Shown here: positions 54,523 through 62,331 of the stretch, in pieces | How positions within the stretch are numbered: the first letter of the stretch is position 1 | Layout of the letters: every line of letters begins with the position of its first letter | Source: Hahella sp. CCB-MM4 | Lineage (GTDB): Bacteria; Pseudomonadota; Gammaproteobacteria; Pseudomonadales; Oleiphilaceae | NCBI RefSeq assembly: GCF_002260525.1 | Contig: NZ_MRYI01000012.1 | Coordinates: 53,395-117,394 of the forward strand | Reading direction: 5' to 3' | Length of the DNA stretch: 64,000 bases | Notes under the pieces: generated by a model | Seen by the model: the letters and a program-made list of their open reading frames with translations, nothing else | What the model was told of the DNA's origin: nothing | The model's database searches: none | Position numbers and translations under genes: made by a program

Positions 54523-55670
54523 ACTAAATCCATATCCTTCATCACCTGCAAGGCTAGCTTCTCTGCTTTTTTGTGATAGCCGTTCATCTGTAAGTGACGG
54601 ATACTACACTCGGCACTGAGAAAGGGCAAAGTATGAGGACTGGTTTCCACAGGACTCGAGCTTCCTGCAACGAGTCCCAGGTTGCCAAGTCCATGCCCAA
54701 TTGAAGAGCGTGATACGTTATTACCACCTGCGAGATTAGGAACAGGATCAAAAGGGTGATCTCGCGTGATATTGTCAATTGTCATCCCCGCTTGCTTAAA
54801 AGCACTCTCGGCGCGTTCTTTGTCATTGCCCCCTGCATGGATAGAGACTCTTTGTCCTTCCAGCCTAACTCCTCTTTGATTCACTAGCTCTACTGCTCTG
54901 GTCAGTATGATTCCGCCCTGGCTATGGGCTGTCCATTTGCGCTTTTCGCCTTTCTGTTGACTTTCCAATAGCATAACGGCCACAAACTGGGCTAATTTGG
55001 ATGTCCCCAGCTTATCTTGCAGGCACTCAAAGAAATCAGGCAACCAGCCTCGTGTAGGGTTATGAATCAAAGTGTAGGCTTTGGCATAGTCTTCCCAATA
55101 TGCAGTATCCATGTGTACACCCATCAGCCAGCGTGCTTTGTCTAGGTTGTTTAACATACCATTGATTGCTACGTGCTCTGTGCCAATACGATGAACTCTT
55201 ACAGGCCTGCTCCAAGCCTTTTGCAGTTCTTGAACATCTTCATGACTGGAGGTCTCATGCCACCGCATACCAGACTCACGTTTAATTTCAAACAGGCCCA
55301 TCTGTTGTTTATTATTGGGAGTGTCAAGGTCAGTCAGTTCACGCTTCAACTCTACTTGATTAACAATTAGCATCTCAGGATTCGAGCTGTATCTCAGCCC
55401 TACGCCGCCCTTAAACTTCTTGAAACGCATGAACATGGGAGACTTAAAGAACCCTGCGCTACCGAGTCCATAACCACCTTCGCTGACCAGCGTGCAGGCT
55501 GCGTTATAAGCTAAGGTCTTCTCATAGGTGTTCAGGCGACGTAAGTCAGAGTCAGCCTCTTTAGTGATCATCAGCTTCTTGCCGGTGGCTTTTTGTGACG
55601 CCCCCCAGCTTGGCAACGGGTTTTCAAATGGGATGAGATCGTGTTGAGCGGGAAGGTTGCTGTTCTGCAT
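54519..55670 (-). CDS. Putative T6SS effector with alpha/beta-hydrolase-like motif
   Basis: The 383-residue protein directly follows hcp. It contains WTAHSQGGIILTRAVEL, a G/A-x-S-x-G nucleophile-elbow-like motif (Ser near residue 252), after YTLIHNPTRGWLPDFFECLQ. This resembles lipase-type effectors of the Tle kind, though a catalytic Asp/His pair is not certain. LTDLDTPNNKQQMGL and the N-terminal 130 residues may be a carrier-binding part. ATG 55670 is preferred over GTG 55673 (AGGA seven bases upstream). The toxin is probably delivered by the preceding Hcp. Confidence 0.68.
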   Translation of the reverse strand: MQNSNLPAQHDLIPFENPLPSWGASQKATGKKLMITKEADSDLRRLNTYEKTLAYNAACTLVSEGGYGLGSAGFFKSPMFMRFKKFKGGVGLRYSSNPEMLIVNQVELKRELTDLDTPNNKQQMGLFEIKRESGMRWHETSSHEDVQELQKAWSRPVRVHRIGTEHVAINGMLNNLDKARWLMGVHMDTAYWEDYAKAYTLIHNPTRGWLPDFFECLQDKLGTSKLAQFVAVMLLESQQKGEKRKWTAHSQGGIILTRAVELVNQRGVRLEGQRVSIHAGGNDKERAESAFKQAGMTIDNITRDHPFDPVPNLAGGNNVSRSSIGHGLGNLGLVAGSSSPVETSPHTLPFLSAECSIRHLQMNGYHKKAEKLALQVMKDMDLV

Positions 55671-55689
55671 CACGCGTCCTTTTCAGAAA

Positions 55690-55736
55690 GTCATAAGTCC
55701 GTTAGCGCCTTGTAATCAAGGCGCTTATACACAGAT
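55690..55736 (-). promoter_or_regulatory. Hairpin between hcp1 and the effector gene
   Basis: AGCGCCTTG / CAAGGCGCT with loop TAAT lies between the hcp1 stop and the effector start. It has no T run on the minus strand and may tune the hcp:effector ratio or protect the hcp transcript 3' end. Confidence 0.5.
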
Positions 55737-55746
55737 TGATGTTGTA

Positions 55747-56235
55747 TTAAAGCTTTTTACCTGCTTCCAGATCGTAACCCACGCGCTCAGGGGAAGCGCC
55801 TTTATTGGCACGGTCGGCAGCGGTGTAGCTCATGGTGATTTTGGAATAACTCATTGAAATAGCTTCGGAAGGTGCAGATTCGTGGCTAGCGGACACGCTA
55901 TAGCTGCTGATGATGACGTCTTCGAGTTCATAGCTCACGTACTTCTCGATCTTATCTGCTGCGGTACGCACTACATCGATGACGACCTTTACACCCGAGT
56001 CTCCAGTCAGTGACTCTTTGAACAAGCCTGAAGATGCCTTATCCATTAACTTGCTGACATCGACGGTGGACAGGGAAGGGCGGGTTGCTTCCCGGTTGGA
56101 CATGTGACCCGCTTCCATCGTGATATGGCGGCCGGTCCCAAAGCTGAAGCTGTCCAGACGAATCCAGTCTTTATAGCCTTCTGCGGTGACGTTGCCTTTA
56201 ACGTTGAGTTGGTTGTAGTTCATATAAATTGCCAT
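55747..56235 (-). CDS. hcp: Type VI secretion tube protein Hcp, copy 1
   Basis: The 162-residue protein is an Hcp (TssD) of the Hcp1 type: MAIYMNYNQLNVKGNVTAEG, WIRLDSFSFG, ITMEAGHMSNREATRPSLS, GLFKESLTGDSGVKVVIDVV and a C-terminal SMSYSKITMSYTAAD. Hcp hexamers form the inner tube and carry small effectors. AAGGAG precedes the ATG. It differs from copy 2 at 58580 mainly in the middle and end of the chain. No other T6SS structural gene is in the window, so this is an auxiliary cluster. Confidence 0.93.
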   Translation of the reverse strand: MAIYMNYNQLNVKGNVTAEGYKDWIRLDSFSFGTGRHITMEAGHMSNREATRPSLSTVDVSKLMDKASSGLFKESLTGDSGVKVVIDVVRTAADKIEKYVSYELEDVIISSYSVSASHESAPSEAISMSYSKITMSYTAADRANKGASPERVGYDLEAGKKL

Positions 56236-56645
56236 GGAATTCTCCTTGCTTTCCTTTGTCGCCTTAAATGCTGGCGATCGTTTCTAATCCGGTCGGCAAA
56301 GATAGGAGTTCCGTATGTATCATTCAATCAGGATTATGGGCTACATCGTTCGTTTAGGGCATTTGGGATAGGGTGCGAAATTGGTCTATTCGGAGGGCTG
56401 CTCATTTTCTAAGCGATCATTGGCGTGGTTGCTATATTTTATTAGGGGAGGGCGGTAATTAGATCAACTGAAATTTGGATCCGGCACCGATAGTACTATA
56501 GTCAGTTTTGGGCGGTTGATATGTTTTCTATATTTGATAGAGGCTGATGTGAAATGTAAGGCCTGAGCCTATTCTCCGCTTTTTAAATTTAGTTTATGAA
56601 TAACCTCGTCATCCTGTTTAATTATTATATTTTCGAGGGCAAGGC
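56236..56645. other. Upstream region of hcp1 with direct repeat A
   Basis: No gene found. It contains repeat A copy 1 (56374-56577). No immunity gene for the DUF4157 protein is visible between 56236 and 56645. Confidence 0.5.
56374..56577. repeat. Direct repeat A, copy 1 (full)
   Basis: Two blocks, 56374 to about 56429 and 56517-56577, match 58445-58499 and 58501-58561 nearly exactly. The 87 bp between the blocks are absent from copy 2. Confidence 0.85.
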
Positions 56646-57842
56646 TTACTGGCTATCCTTGTAAATTTGATCGTTTGTTCTAGTATCTTTTGACGATACC
56701 GTTGACGGCATACCAAATAATCCTGAGGAAATGTTGACACCAGCTGCCCTCAGAACTTCAGCAGAAAATTCGGAACAATTCATTTTTGTAACACTACTGA
56801 AAGGGTTTAAGTTTGATAGTGGATTAAGAGTAAACCCATAAGTAAGCTCATCTGAATCAGCCTTGGATTTAATTTCAGCAACTTTGGCTAGCGCCCCCTG
56901 AATGCCATCTGCTTTTATTGCATATGCTTGATAATTACCTGTAGCGACTAATGGACCAGGAGTTCGATCTGTTTCATCTTCTACTTCAGTAATTTCTCTA
57001 TTAAAAAGTGTACTTGTGAAGAAGTTCGAGGGATTATACTCTTTTTGTTTTATTACTAATTCTATTGATATTTTCCCTGTTATTCCATCTGCCCATAAAT
57101 CTAATTGTTGAGCAATACCTTCCCCATTACCATTTAAGTATTCTAGATATATTCGTGTATGTCCTCCATGAAATACTTTGTCAGATGAACGCACTGAAAT
57201 AACGCTTTGAGTTTTATTAATTACCTTACTTTCATCAAATGTGCTTACCAAAACACCATTCTTAATTTTTAAGCACTGTACAGGCTGAGACGCAGGATTT
57301 AGAGTTTTTTGAACAGTATCAATTGCGTTACTACTGCTTAGTTTTGCTTTACGTCCCATTACATCCGCTTCTTTTTCCAATTCAGCATCATTATTAATGT
57401 TTATTTTAGCCTTCATTTGCGTAGTTGACTTTACCCGGCCTTGTTTTTGCTGAACTACATGCCATGCTTCATGGGGCAAATTTTCTTCCTGCCCAGAAGC
57501 TAAATGGATATTCGTTCCTTGTGCATAGGCATGTGCATTTAGTTGAGCAGGCTTGTCTGAATTGTAATGTACCTTTACATCATCCATTGAATAGCCAGAT
57601 AGGTTTTCAATGCCAGATTTAAGCTTATCAGGTAAACCTGTATTATTTTTTTTCTTTTGGATGGGTTGTTGCTGTTGAGAAGAATAGTTATCCGCCATCT
57701 CTTGCAGCTTTCTTTGCTTAACGGCTTCAGGTCGGTTATCTACAAACTGAAAAGTAGAGCCTTCACCACCTTGCTTTTGAGCAACATGATTCGCAACCGA
57801 TAGGCTTTTAGCTTCTTGCGTTTTGTCAGCGTAAGTGTTCAT
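56646..57842 (-). CDS. DUF4157 domain protein with C-terminal putative cysteine-type toxin
   Basis: The 398-residue protein starts at ATG 57842 behind AGGATTTTGAAA; an upstream extension to 57926 lies in the 205-bp repeat. Residues about 70-135 are a DUF4157 domain with HEAWHVVQQ (H-E-x-x-H, His124-His128), common in polymorphic-toxin and contractile-injection cargo. The N-terminus has FQFVDNRPEAV, a frequent DUF4157-protein start. The C-terminal 180 residues carry HGGHTRIYLEYL and, about 110 residues later, KMNCSEFSAEVLRAAG. His before Cys in NC-x-x-F fits a permuted papain-like (NlpC/LRAT-type) hydrolase. It lies between two hcp genes, so Hcp-linked export is likely. No immunity gene adjoins. 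Confidence 0.75.
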   Translation of the reverse strand: MNTYADKTQEAKSLSVANHVAQKQGGEGSTFQFVDNRPEAVKQRKLQEMADNYSSQQQQPIQKKKNNTGLPDKLKSGIENLSGYSMDDVKVHYNSDKPAQLNAHAYAQGTNIHLASGQEENLPHEAWHVVQQKQGRVKSTTQMKAKININNDAELEKEADVMGRKAKLSSSNAIDTVQKTLNPASQPVQCLKIKNGVLVSTFDESKVINKTQSVISVRSSDKVFHGGHTRIYLEYLNGNGEGIAQQLDLWADGITGKISIELVIKQKEYNPSNFFTSTLFNREITEVEDETDRTPGPLVATGNYQAYAIKADGIQGALAKVAEIKSKADSDELTYGFTLNPLSNLNPFSSVTKMNCSEFSAEVLRAAGVNISSGLFGMPSTVSSKDTRTNDQIYKDSQ

Positions 57843-57884
57843 TTTCAAAATCCTATAAATATCGACATTTATTCCGTTGAGAGC

Positions 57885-58089
57885 ACTTAACGTTTGTAAT
57901 CGCGCATGCGCGTTTTTCCATTCCAATATTTTGAAGATAGTTCCTCCAGCCCACTGATTCCAGTGTAAAACCCCAGAAAGTCAAACTATCTCATTTAAGA
58001 GAAACCGTGCGTGCGCATACACACTTTCTTGGGGGGCTCGTTATCACAACAGGCTAGATCGCAAGTTATTGAATCGAAGTACTTTTCAG
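57885..58089 (-). repeat. 205-bp inverted repeat, left arm, ending in a GTTRRRY core
   Basis: On the minus strand this arm is about 90% or more identical by eye to 59534-59739 on the plus strand. It ends with GTTAAGT (57891-57885), a perfect GTTRRRY, 43 bp before the DUF4157 gene start. It holds a possible promoter TTGACT-16 bp-TGGAAT. Confidence 0.85.
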
Positions 58090-58334
58090 TGGCGGACTGG
58101 ACGGAAACTATCAAATACTTGGGGCACAGATTTCCGCGACTGGCGGGAAGAGTGGATAAATTGGACAAGGCTGTCGCCAAACTTGGGCAACGTTGGTGTC
58201 AGGGACGAATCCATTCCCGGAGGTTGTATCTGACCTAGCATCCATTCAACTCTCGTTTTGAGTAATCAGCTGAACGGTTGAGGCATGCTTGCGCTCACTC
58301 CACTCCCGACCTATAAACATATTGAAACCTAATT

Positions 58335-58354
58335 TTGATCATGTGCATGATCAA
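58335..58354. promoter_or_regulatory. 9-2-9 inverted repeat
   Basis: TTGATCATG-TG-CATGATCAA, downstream of hcp2 on the minus strand. Candidate operator or hairpin. Confidence 0.4.
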
Positions 58355-58444
58355 TCAACAGAGGGAAGGCTGAAAAATGATTGCGGAGGTTTAGAGGTTG
58401 GGGAGGACTCAGTTCAAGTCGCTTGAATGGATGTCCTTTATCCC

Positions 58445-58561
58445 TGCGAAATTGGTCTATTCGGAGGGCTGCTCATTTTCTAAGTGATCATTGGTGTGGC
58501 TGATCTGTTTTCTATATTTGATAGAGGCTGATGTGAAATGTAAGGCCTGACCCTATTCTCC
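58445..58561. repeat. Direct repeat A, copy 2 (internal deletion)
   Basis: 117 bp matching the two outer blocks of copy 1 with the centre missing. It ends 18 bp from the hcp2 stop codon, whereas copy 1 lies upstream of hcp1. Confidence 0.85.
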
Positions 58562-58579
58562 TTCTCGGTGAAAATAGAA

Positions 58580-59068
58580 TTAGAGTTTTTTACCGGCTTC
58601 CAGGTCGTAACCGACTCGCTCAGGTGATGCGCCTTTGTTGGCTCGGTCGGCTGCGGTGTAGCTCATAGTGAGTTTGGAATAACTCAACGAAAGTGCTTCT
58701 GAAGGGGCTGATTCGCCACCGGCAGTGACTTTGTAGTCACTAATGATTACGTCTTCCAGTTCATAACTGACGTATTTTTCAATTTTGTCTGCGGAAGTGC
58801 GAACCACATCGATCACGACCTTAACACCTGAGTCACCTGTCAGAGACTCTTTAAACAGGCCGGAAGAGGCAGTATCCATTAGTTTGCTGATGGTAACGGC
58901 ACTGAGAACGGGGCGGGTGGCTTCGCGGTTGGACATGTGACCCGCTTCCATGGTGAGGTGGCGGCTATTGCCAAAGCTGAAGCTATCCAGACGAATCCAG
59001 TCTTTATAGCCTTCAGCGGTCACATTTCCTTTGACGTTGAGTTGGTTGTAGTTCATGTAGATTGCCAC
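58580..59068 (-). CDS. hcp: Type VI secretion tube protein Hcp, copy 2
   Basis: This 162-residue Hcp is nearly the same as copy 1 (same first 33 residues and same last 30), differing in short central tracts such as NSRHLTMEAG and SDYKVTAGGESAPSEAL. The start is a GTG behind TTAAGGAGAATCCT. The near identity, especially at DNA level in parts, indicates a recent duplication with the island. Its natural cargo may be the DUF4157 protein encoded downstream on the same strand. Confidence 0.93.
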   Translation of the reverse strand: MAIYMNYNQLNVKGNVTAEGYKDWIRLDSFSFGNSRHLTMEAGHMSNREATRPVLSAVTISKLMDTASSGLFKESLTGDSGVKVVIDVVRTSADKIEKYVSYELEDVIISDYKVTAGGESAPSEALSLSYSKLTMSYTAADRANKGASPERVGYDLEAGKKL

Positions 59069-59145
59069 AGGATTCTCCTTAATACGGGCTTTGTTTCATC
59101 CAGCGGGGAACCATAATAAGTTCTTACTTTTTGATCAATAGGGGT

Positions 59146-59162
59146 AAACGGTTAGACCGTTT
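59146..59162. promoter_or_regulatory. Palindrome upstream of hcp2
   Basis: AAACGGT-TAG-ACCGTTT, a perfect 7-3-7 palindrome 78 bp before the hcp2 start. Candidate operator. Confidence 0.45.
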
Positions 59163-59533
59163 GGTATAGGAAATTGCCCATTGATTTGTTGTCTGATGAT
59201 GGGCAAGGACAACCCCTTATAATTAAGGATGATGCCTTCATACCGGGAAAAATTCACTCCTCCCCACGCCTGCGCGATTTGAGTAAATGCTGAATTTATG
59301 AAGTTAGCGTTAGGCCCTAAACCCCAAGGGGGACAGGCTTTGGAAAAATCAGGATTTCAATTACTGAATAATTTGGAACTAAGTTGTAACAGTTAACCTG
59401 GTTTAAGAGGTTGTGATGGGGGGCGGGTAATTTTTCTAAGTTTGTCTGTATATAAATACAGTTGATTTCTCACATGTGTGGAAAGTCGCACGCTTTTCCG
59501 TACCGAATGGCTCGGTTTTCTGATGATGTTGTC

Positions 59534-59739
59534 CTGAAAAGTGCTTCGATTCAATAATTTACGATATAGCCTGTTGTGATAACGAGACCCCCAAGAAAGT
59601 GTGTATGCGCACGCACGGTTTCTCGTAAATGAGGTAGTTTGACTTTCTGGGATTTCACACTGGAATCAGTGGGCTGGAGGAACTATCTTCAAAATGTTGG
59701 AATGGAAAAACGCGCATGCACGATATACACATGTTAACT
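59534..59739 (+). repeat. 205-bp inverted repeat, right arm, ending in a GTTRRRY-like core
   Basis: Plus-strand copy of the left arm. It ends with GTTAACT (59733-59739), whose TTAACT half is complementary to the R'' box AGTTAAC at the end of the first cassette. It could be an attI-like or vestigial attC site. A possible promoter is TTGACT (59639-59644) with TGGAAT (59661-59666), 16 bp apart, pointing into the array. Confidence 0.8.
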
Positions 59740-59754
59740 TTCTAAGGAGAAAAT

Positions 59755-60933
59755 GTGCCAAGTCCAAAAGTATTTGTTTCATCAACATGCTATGACCTCG
59801 GTATGGCTAGGGAACAGCTTCGCTCATTCCTTTTGAGGGTCGGCTATGAGCCAGTTTTAAGTGAGTATTCAGATATTCTCTATGATCCAAGAGCTCATAC
59901 TCATACCAGTTGTATCCAAGAAGTTCCAAATGCCGACATCGTCGTGGTGCTTATTGGTTCACGTTTTGGGGGGAAGGCAATCCCTGAAGCTTTATCAACT
60001 GTAGACTTGGAAAATCTGGTTAACTCTAGTTTTGACGTAACTGTATTAAATGATCCTGAAAAGCTTTCCATTACGCAGCTAGAGGTTTTAAAGGCAATAG
60101 ATTCTGCTGTGCCAGTTTTTGCTTTTGTTGATGAAAAGGTAATGCATGATCATTATGTGTATCAAAAAAACAAAGAACTAGTGGATAAAATCAAATTCCC
60201 ATCTATCGATAAGCCAGAAACTGCTAAGTACATATTTGAATTTATTAGTTTCCTTTCGCACCGAAACAAAGGGAATAGTGTAATCCCATTCGGTAAAATT
60301 GAAGACATTGAAAACCATTTAAAAAAGCAGTGGGGGTCGCTTTTTCAAAGGTTGCTCCGCGAGCAGAGAGAACAGCAAGTTGAGACGAGAAAATTATTTA
60401 CAATTACAGAGCAGATCGAAGACCTAAAAACTGCAATGATTTCAACTATTGGCAACGCTCAGAACAGAGAGGTCGCGAGGGGCGTAATAAAATATAGGCG
60501 CCTATCTGATTTTCTTTCAGGAATAAATTTCCCAGATTTTAGTGTCGTTACTGAAGGTAGTGTAGGGTTTGAAGAATTGCTATCCCTTGCAGATATAGTC
60601 GCAATCCGAGAAATACCAGATTCTAGAAGCTCATTTGGAAGATCTGCATTAATAAAATCGGATGGAACATATTATGAATTAAGGTTTAGTCAGGATTTTA
60701 TCAACCAGATCAATATTGATTGGAATAGTTTTCTTACACTGACGCCAGATGTGCGTCATGTAATATTCGAAGCAATATCTGATATGGGCCGAATGGGGCC
60801 AGGAATTGTGAGATATCGCGAAGAAATATTTGAGGATCGATTCAATGAGTATTTGGAAAAGGATGACAATAGCCAAATATCCTTAGAGGCTTTTTTGAAA
60901 GAGGAGCCCATTGATGAATCAGCAGAAAGTTAA
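59755..60933 (+). CDS. DUF4062 domain protein (cassette 1)
   Basis: The start is a GTG behind AAGGAGAAAAT; the product has 392 residues. The N-terminal 100 residues are a DUF4062 domain: KVFVSSTCYDLGMAREQLRSF, EVPNADIVVVLIGSRFG, SITQLEVLKAIDSAVPVFAF. This fold is TIR/SEFIR-related and often heads signalling or defence ATPases. Here a coiled-coil (about residues 180-235) and a C-terminal domain of unknown type follow. The gene fills cassette 1. A defence role is inferred. Confidence 0.8.
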   Translation: MPSPKVFVSSTCYDLGMAREQLRSFLLRVGYEPVLSEYSDILYDPRAHTHTSCIQEVPNADIVVVLIGSRFGGKAIPEALSTVDLENLVNSSFDVTVLNDPEKLSITQLEVLKAIDSAVPVFAFVDEKVMHDHYVYQKNKELVDKIKFPSIDKPETAKYIFEFISFLSHRNKGNSVIPFGKIEDIENHLKKQWGSLFQRLLREQREQQVETRKLFTITEQIEDLKTAMISTIGNAQNREVARGVIKYRRLSDFLSGINFPDFSVVTEGSVGFEELLSLADIVAIREIPDSRSSFGRSALIKSDGTYYELRFSQDFINQINIDWNSFLTLTPDVRHVIFEAISDMGRMGPGIVRYREEIFEDRFNEYLEKDDNSQISLEAFLKEEPIDESAES

Positions 60934-60975
60934 CAAAGCATTGCAGCGGACAAGCCGCTGAATGCGGCGTTAGCA
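60928..60975 (+). other. attC-like site 1
   Basis: R'' AGTTAAC (60928-60934) overlaps the stop codon. Then come arm GCATT, a single extrahelical G (60943), CAGCGG, loop ACAAG, CCGCTG, AATGC, and R' GTTAGCA (60969-60975). The 48-bp size is short for attC. Its plan is identical to site 3. Confidence 0.75.
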
Positions 60976-61000
60976 CCTCGTCACAAATGGAAATACGTAT

Positions 61001-62254
61001 ATGACTCTGCAGGAAGTAAAAGAAAAGTTTAAAGAAGCTTACGCGAGAAAATGGCTAGAAGTTGTTGATGAGCATGAGGATGAGATATGTTTTCAGAGCC
61101 GTGGCGGCACAACGATAAAGGCGTCTTCTGAAGATATAAGATCGTACTTGGAATTTGAATCTCGAAGATCAACTTATATACATAAACCTTTTGAGACGTG
61201 TTTGTGTAATAAAGATCATTTTGAACAAATGATTACGTCTGGGAATAGGTATGGATCTTTTCTCAATATGCGCAGAGGGCAAACAATTACATTTGGAAAC
61301 CCAGAGACTGATCCAGTTTATGTTGAAATATCTGAAGCTTCCGCAGATTACAGGAATTATTTGAGATTCAATGAATATTTCATAATGAGAACATTGGATC
61401 GATTTCGGATGAATGGCAGGCACGGAAGAAATGATTCGGATAGAGACATTGGGTTTTACGTATATGCACCGCTCACGATAAAAGTATTCGGTCTTTCTGA
61501 GACAACCCCAGAAAAAATGGCTGAAAATGCATCGGAAATAATAGAGGGTTGCTTGTTTAACATTTCGTATTTGAAAGGGATAGCATTAGTACTTGAGGAA
61601 GAACTACCTCATCGGCAGGTTATTGGGGATGATTTCAAATACGAAGACCACGATTTTGGAACCGAGCTTCCTATGCCAAGATCTACGGTTAACAAAGATG
61701 TTGCAAGGTTCTACCAAAGAGGAATGGTTGTCGAGGACCCAATAAATCAATTCCTCTCATACTATCAGGTTTTGGAATATTACTTTTTGTCGGTTTCAGA
61801 TGAGGAGCTATATCGTAAGCTCACCACTATCTACAATGACCCAGGATTCACGTCGTCACCAAAACATTTGGACAAGGTTATTCAATCTACACTCAACCAC
61901 AAGCGGGAATCCGATGAAACTGAAATGCTACGTCTAGTCGTCTCAAAGCACGTTTCAGAGGATGACTTAATAGAGTTTATTGGTGCTTACGAAAATCACT
62001 TGGACGAAAAATTGTTCACAAAGAAACGTAAGATGTTCGGGGAATTTACTGAGATTCGTTTGACGGCAGGTCATGTGATTGGAAATGTCTCGAAGAGAAT
62101 AAAGCTTATTCGAAATGCATTGGTTCATTCGTCAGATAGATACAATAGAAATGAGAATTTTGTACCCACAAGGCAGGCAGAGCTGGAAATCCGTAAAGAG
62201 GTTCCTTTAGTAAAATTTCTCGCAGAAAAGGTGATTATAGCAACGGCCGAATAA
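61001..62254 (+). CDS. Hypothetical protein with HEPN-like R-x4-H motif (cassette 2)
   Basis: The 417-residue protein has no known family in my recognition. The C-terminal helical part includes KRIKLIRNALVHSSDRYNR, with Arg371-x4-His376, the active-site pattern of HEPN ribonucleases, in a suitable helix. The N-terminal half is alpha/beta (EVVDEHEDEICFQSRGG, LTIKVFGLSETTPEKMA). HEPN effectors are common in antiviral and toxin systems, so a defence RNase is plausible. The G+C content is low compared with the core genes. It fills cassette 2. Confidence 0.72.
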   Translation: MTLQEVKEKFKEAYARKWLEVVDEHEDEICFQSRGGTTIKASSEDIRSYLEFESRRSTYIHKPFETCLCNKDHFEQMITSGNRYGSFLNMRRGQTITFGNPETDPVYVEISEASADYRNYLRFNEYFIMRTLDRFRMNGRHGRNDSDRDIGFYVYAPLTIKVFGLSETTPEKMAENASEIIEGCLFNISYLKGIALVLEEELPHRQVIGDDFKYEDHDFGTELPMPRSTVNKDVARFYQRGMVVEDPINQFLSYYQVLEYYFLSVSDEELYRKLTTIYNDPGFTSSPKHLDKVIQSTLNHKRESDETEMLRLVVSKHVSEDDLIEFIGAYENHLDEKLFTKKRKMFGEFTEIRLTAGHVIGNVSKRIKLIRNALVHSSDRYNRNENFVPTRQAELEIRKEVPLVKFLAEKVIIATAE

Positions 62255-62255
62255 G

Positions 62256-62327
62256 TGCTAACAAGCGCAATCACTCGGATCAAATACCCGCTGCGCTCCA
62301 ATTTGCCCGGTGTTGCGGGCGTTAACT
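62256..62327 (+). other. attC-like site 2
   Basis: R'' TGCTAAC (62256-62262) and R' GTTAACT (62321-62327). L arms CGCAA (62266-62270) and TTGCG (62313-62317), then CAC-T-CGG against CCGGTG, with unpaired T at 62271 and 62275. Size 72 bp, typical for attC. Confidence 0.78.
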
Positions 62328-62331
62328 GAAT

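Larger units (their letters stand above)
57843..58579. other. Region between hcp2 and the DUF4157 gene
   Basis: No supported gene in about 740 bp. It holds the left arm of the 205-bp inverted repeat, an inverted repeat TTGATCATG / CATGATCAA (58335-58354), and repeat A copy 2. A 75-codon plus-strand frame at 58011-58238 is not convincing. Confidence 0.5.
59069..59754. other. Region upstream of hcp2 and of the cassette array
   Basis: No gene is supported in about 690 bp. It contains AAACGGT-TAG-ACCGTTT (59146-59162), a hairpin TTGCCCAT / ATGGGCAA (59174-59181 and 59199-59206), and the right arm of the 205-bp repeat. Confidence 0.5.

Noticed and set aside
55690..55736. AGCGCC hairpin between hcp1 and effector considered as attC (GTTAGCG seen)
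   Set aside because: No partner R'' box at a fitting distance and the hairpin is perfect without extrahelical bases, unlike the sites in the right-hand array.
56236..57884. DUF4157 gene considered as a cassette with its own attC
   Set aside because: No R'' box complementary to TTAAGT was found after the gene on the minus strand, so only the leading core is present.
58011..58238. 75-codon plus-strand frame where an integrase gene would begin relative to the left arm
   Set aside because: The translation has no tyrosine-recombinase motif, and the matching frame in the other repeat arm is closed by a stop, so it is not conserved as coding.
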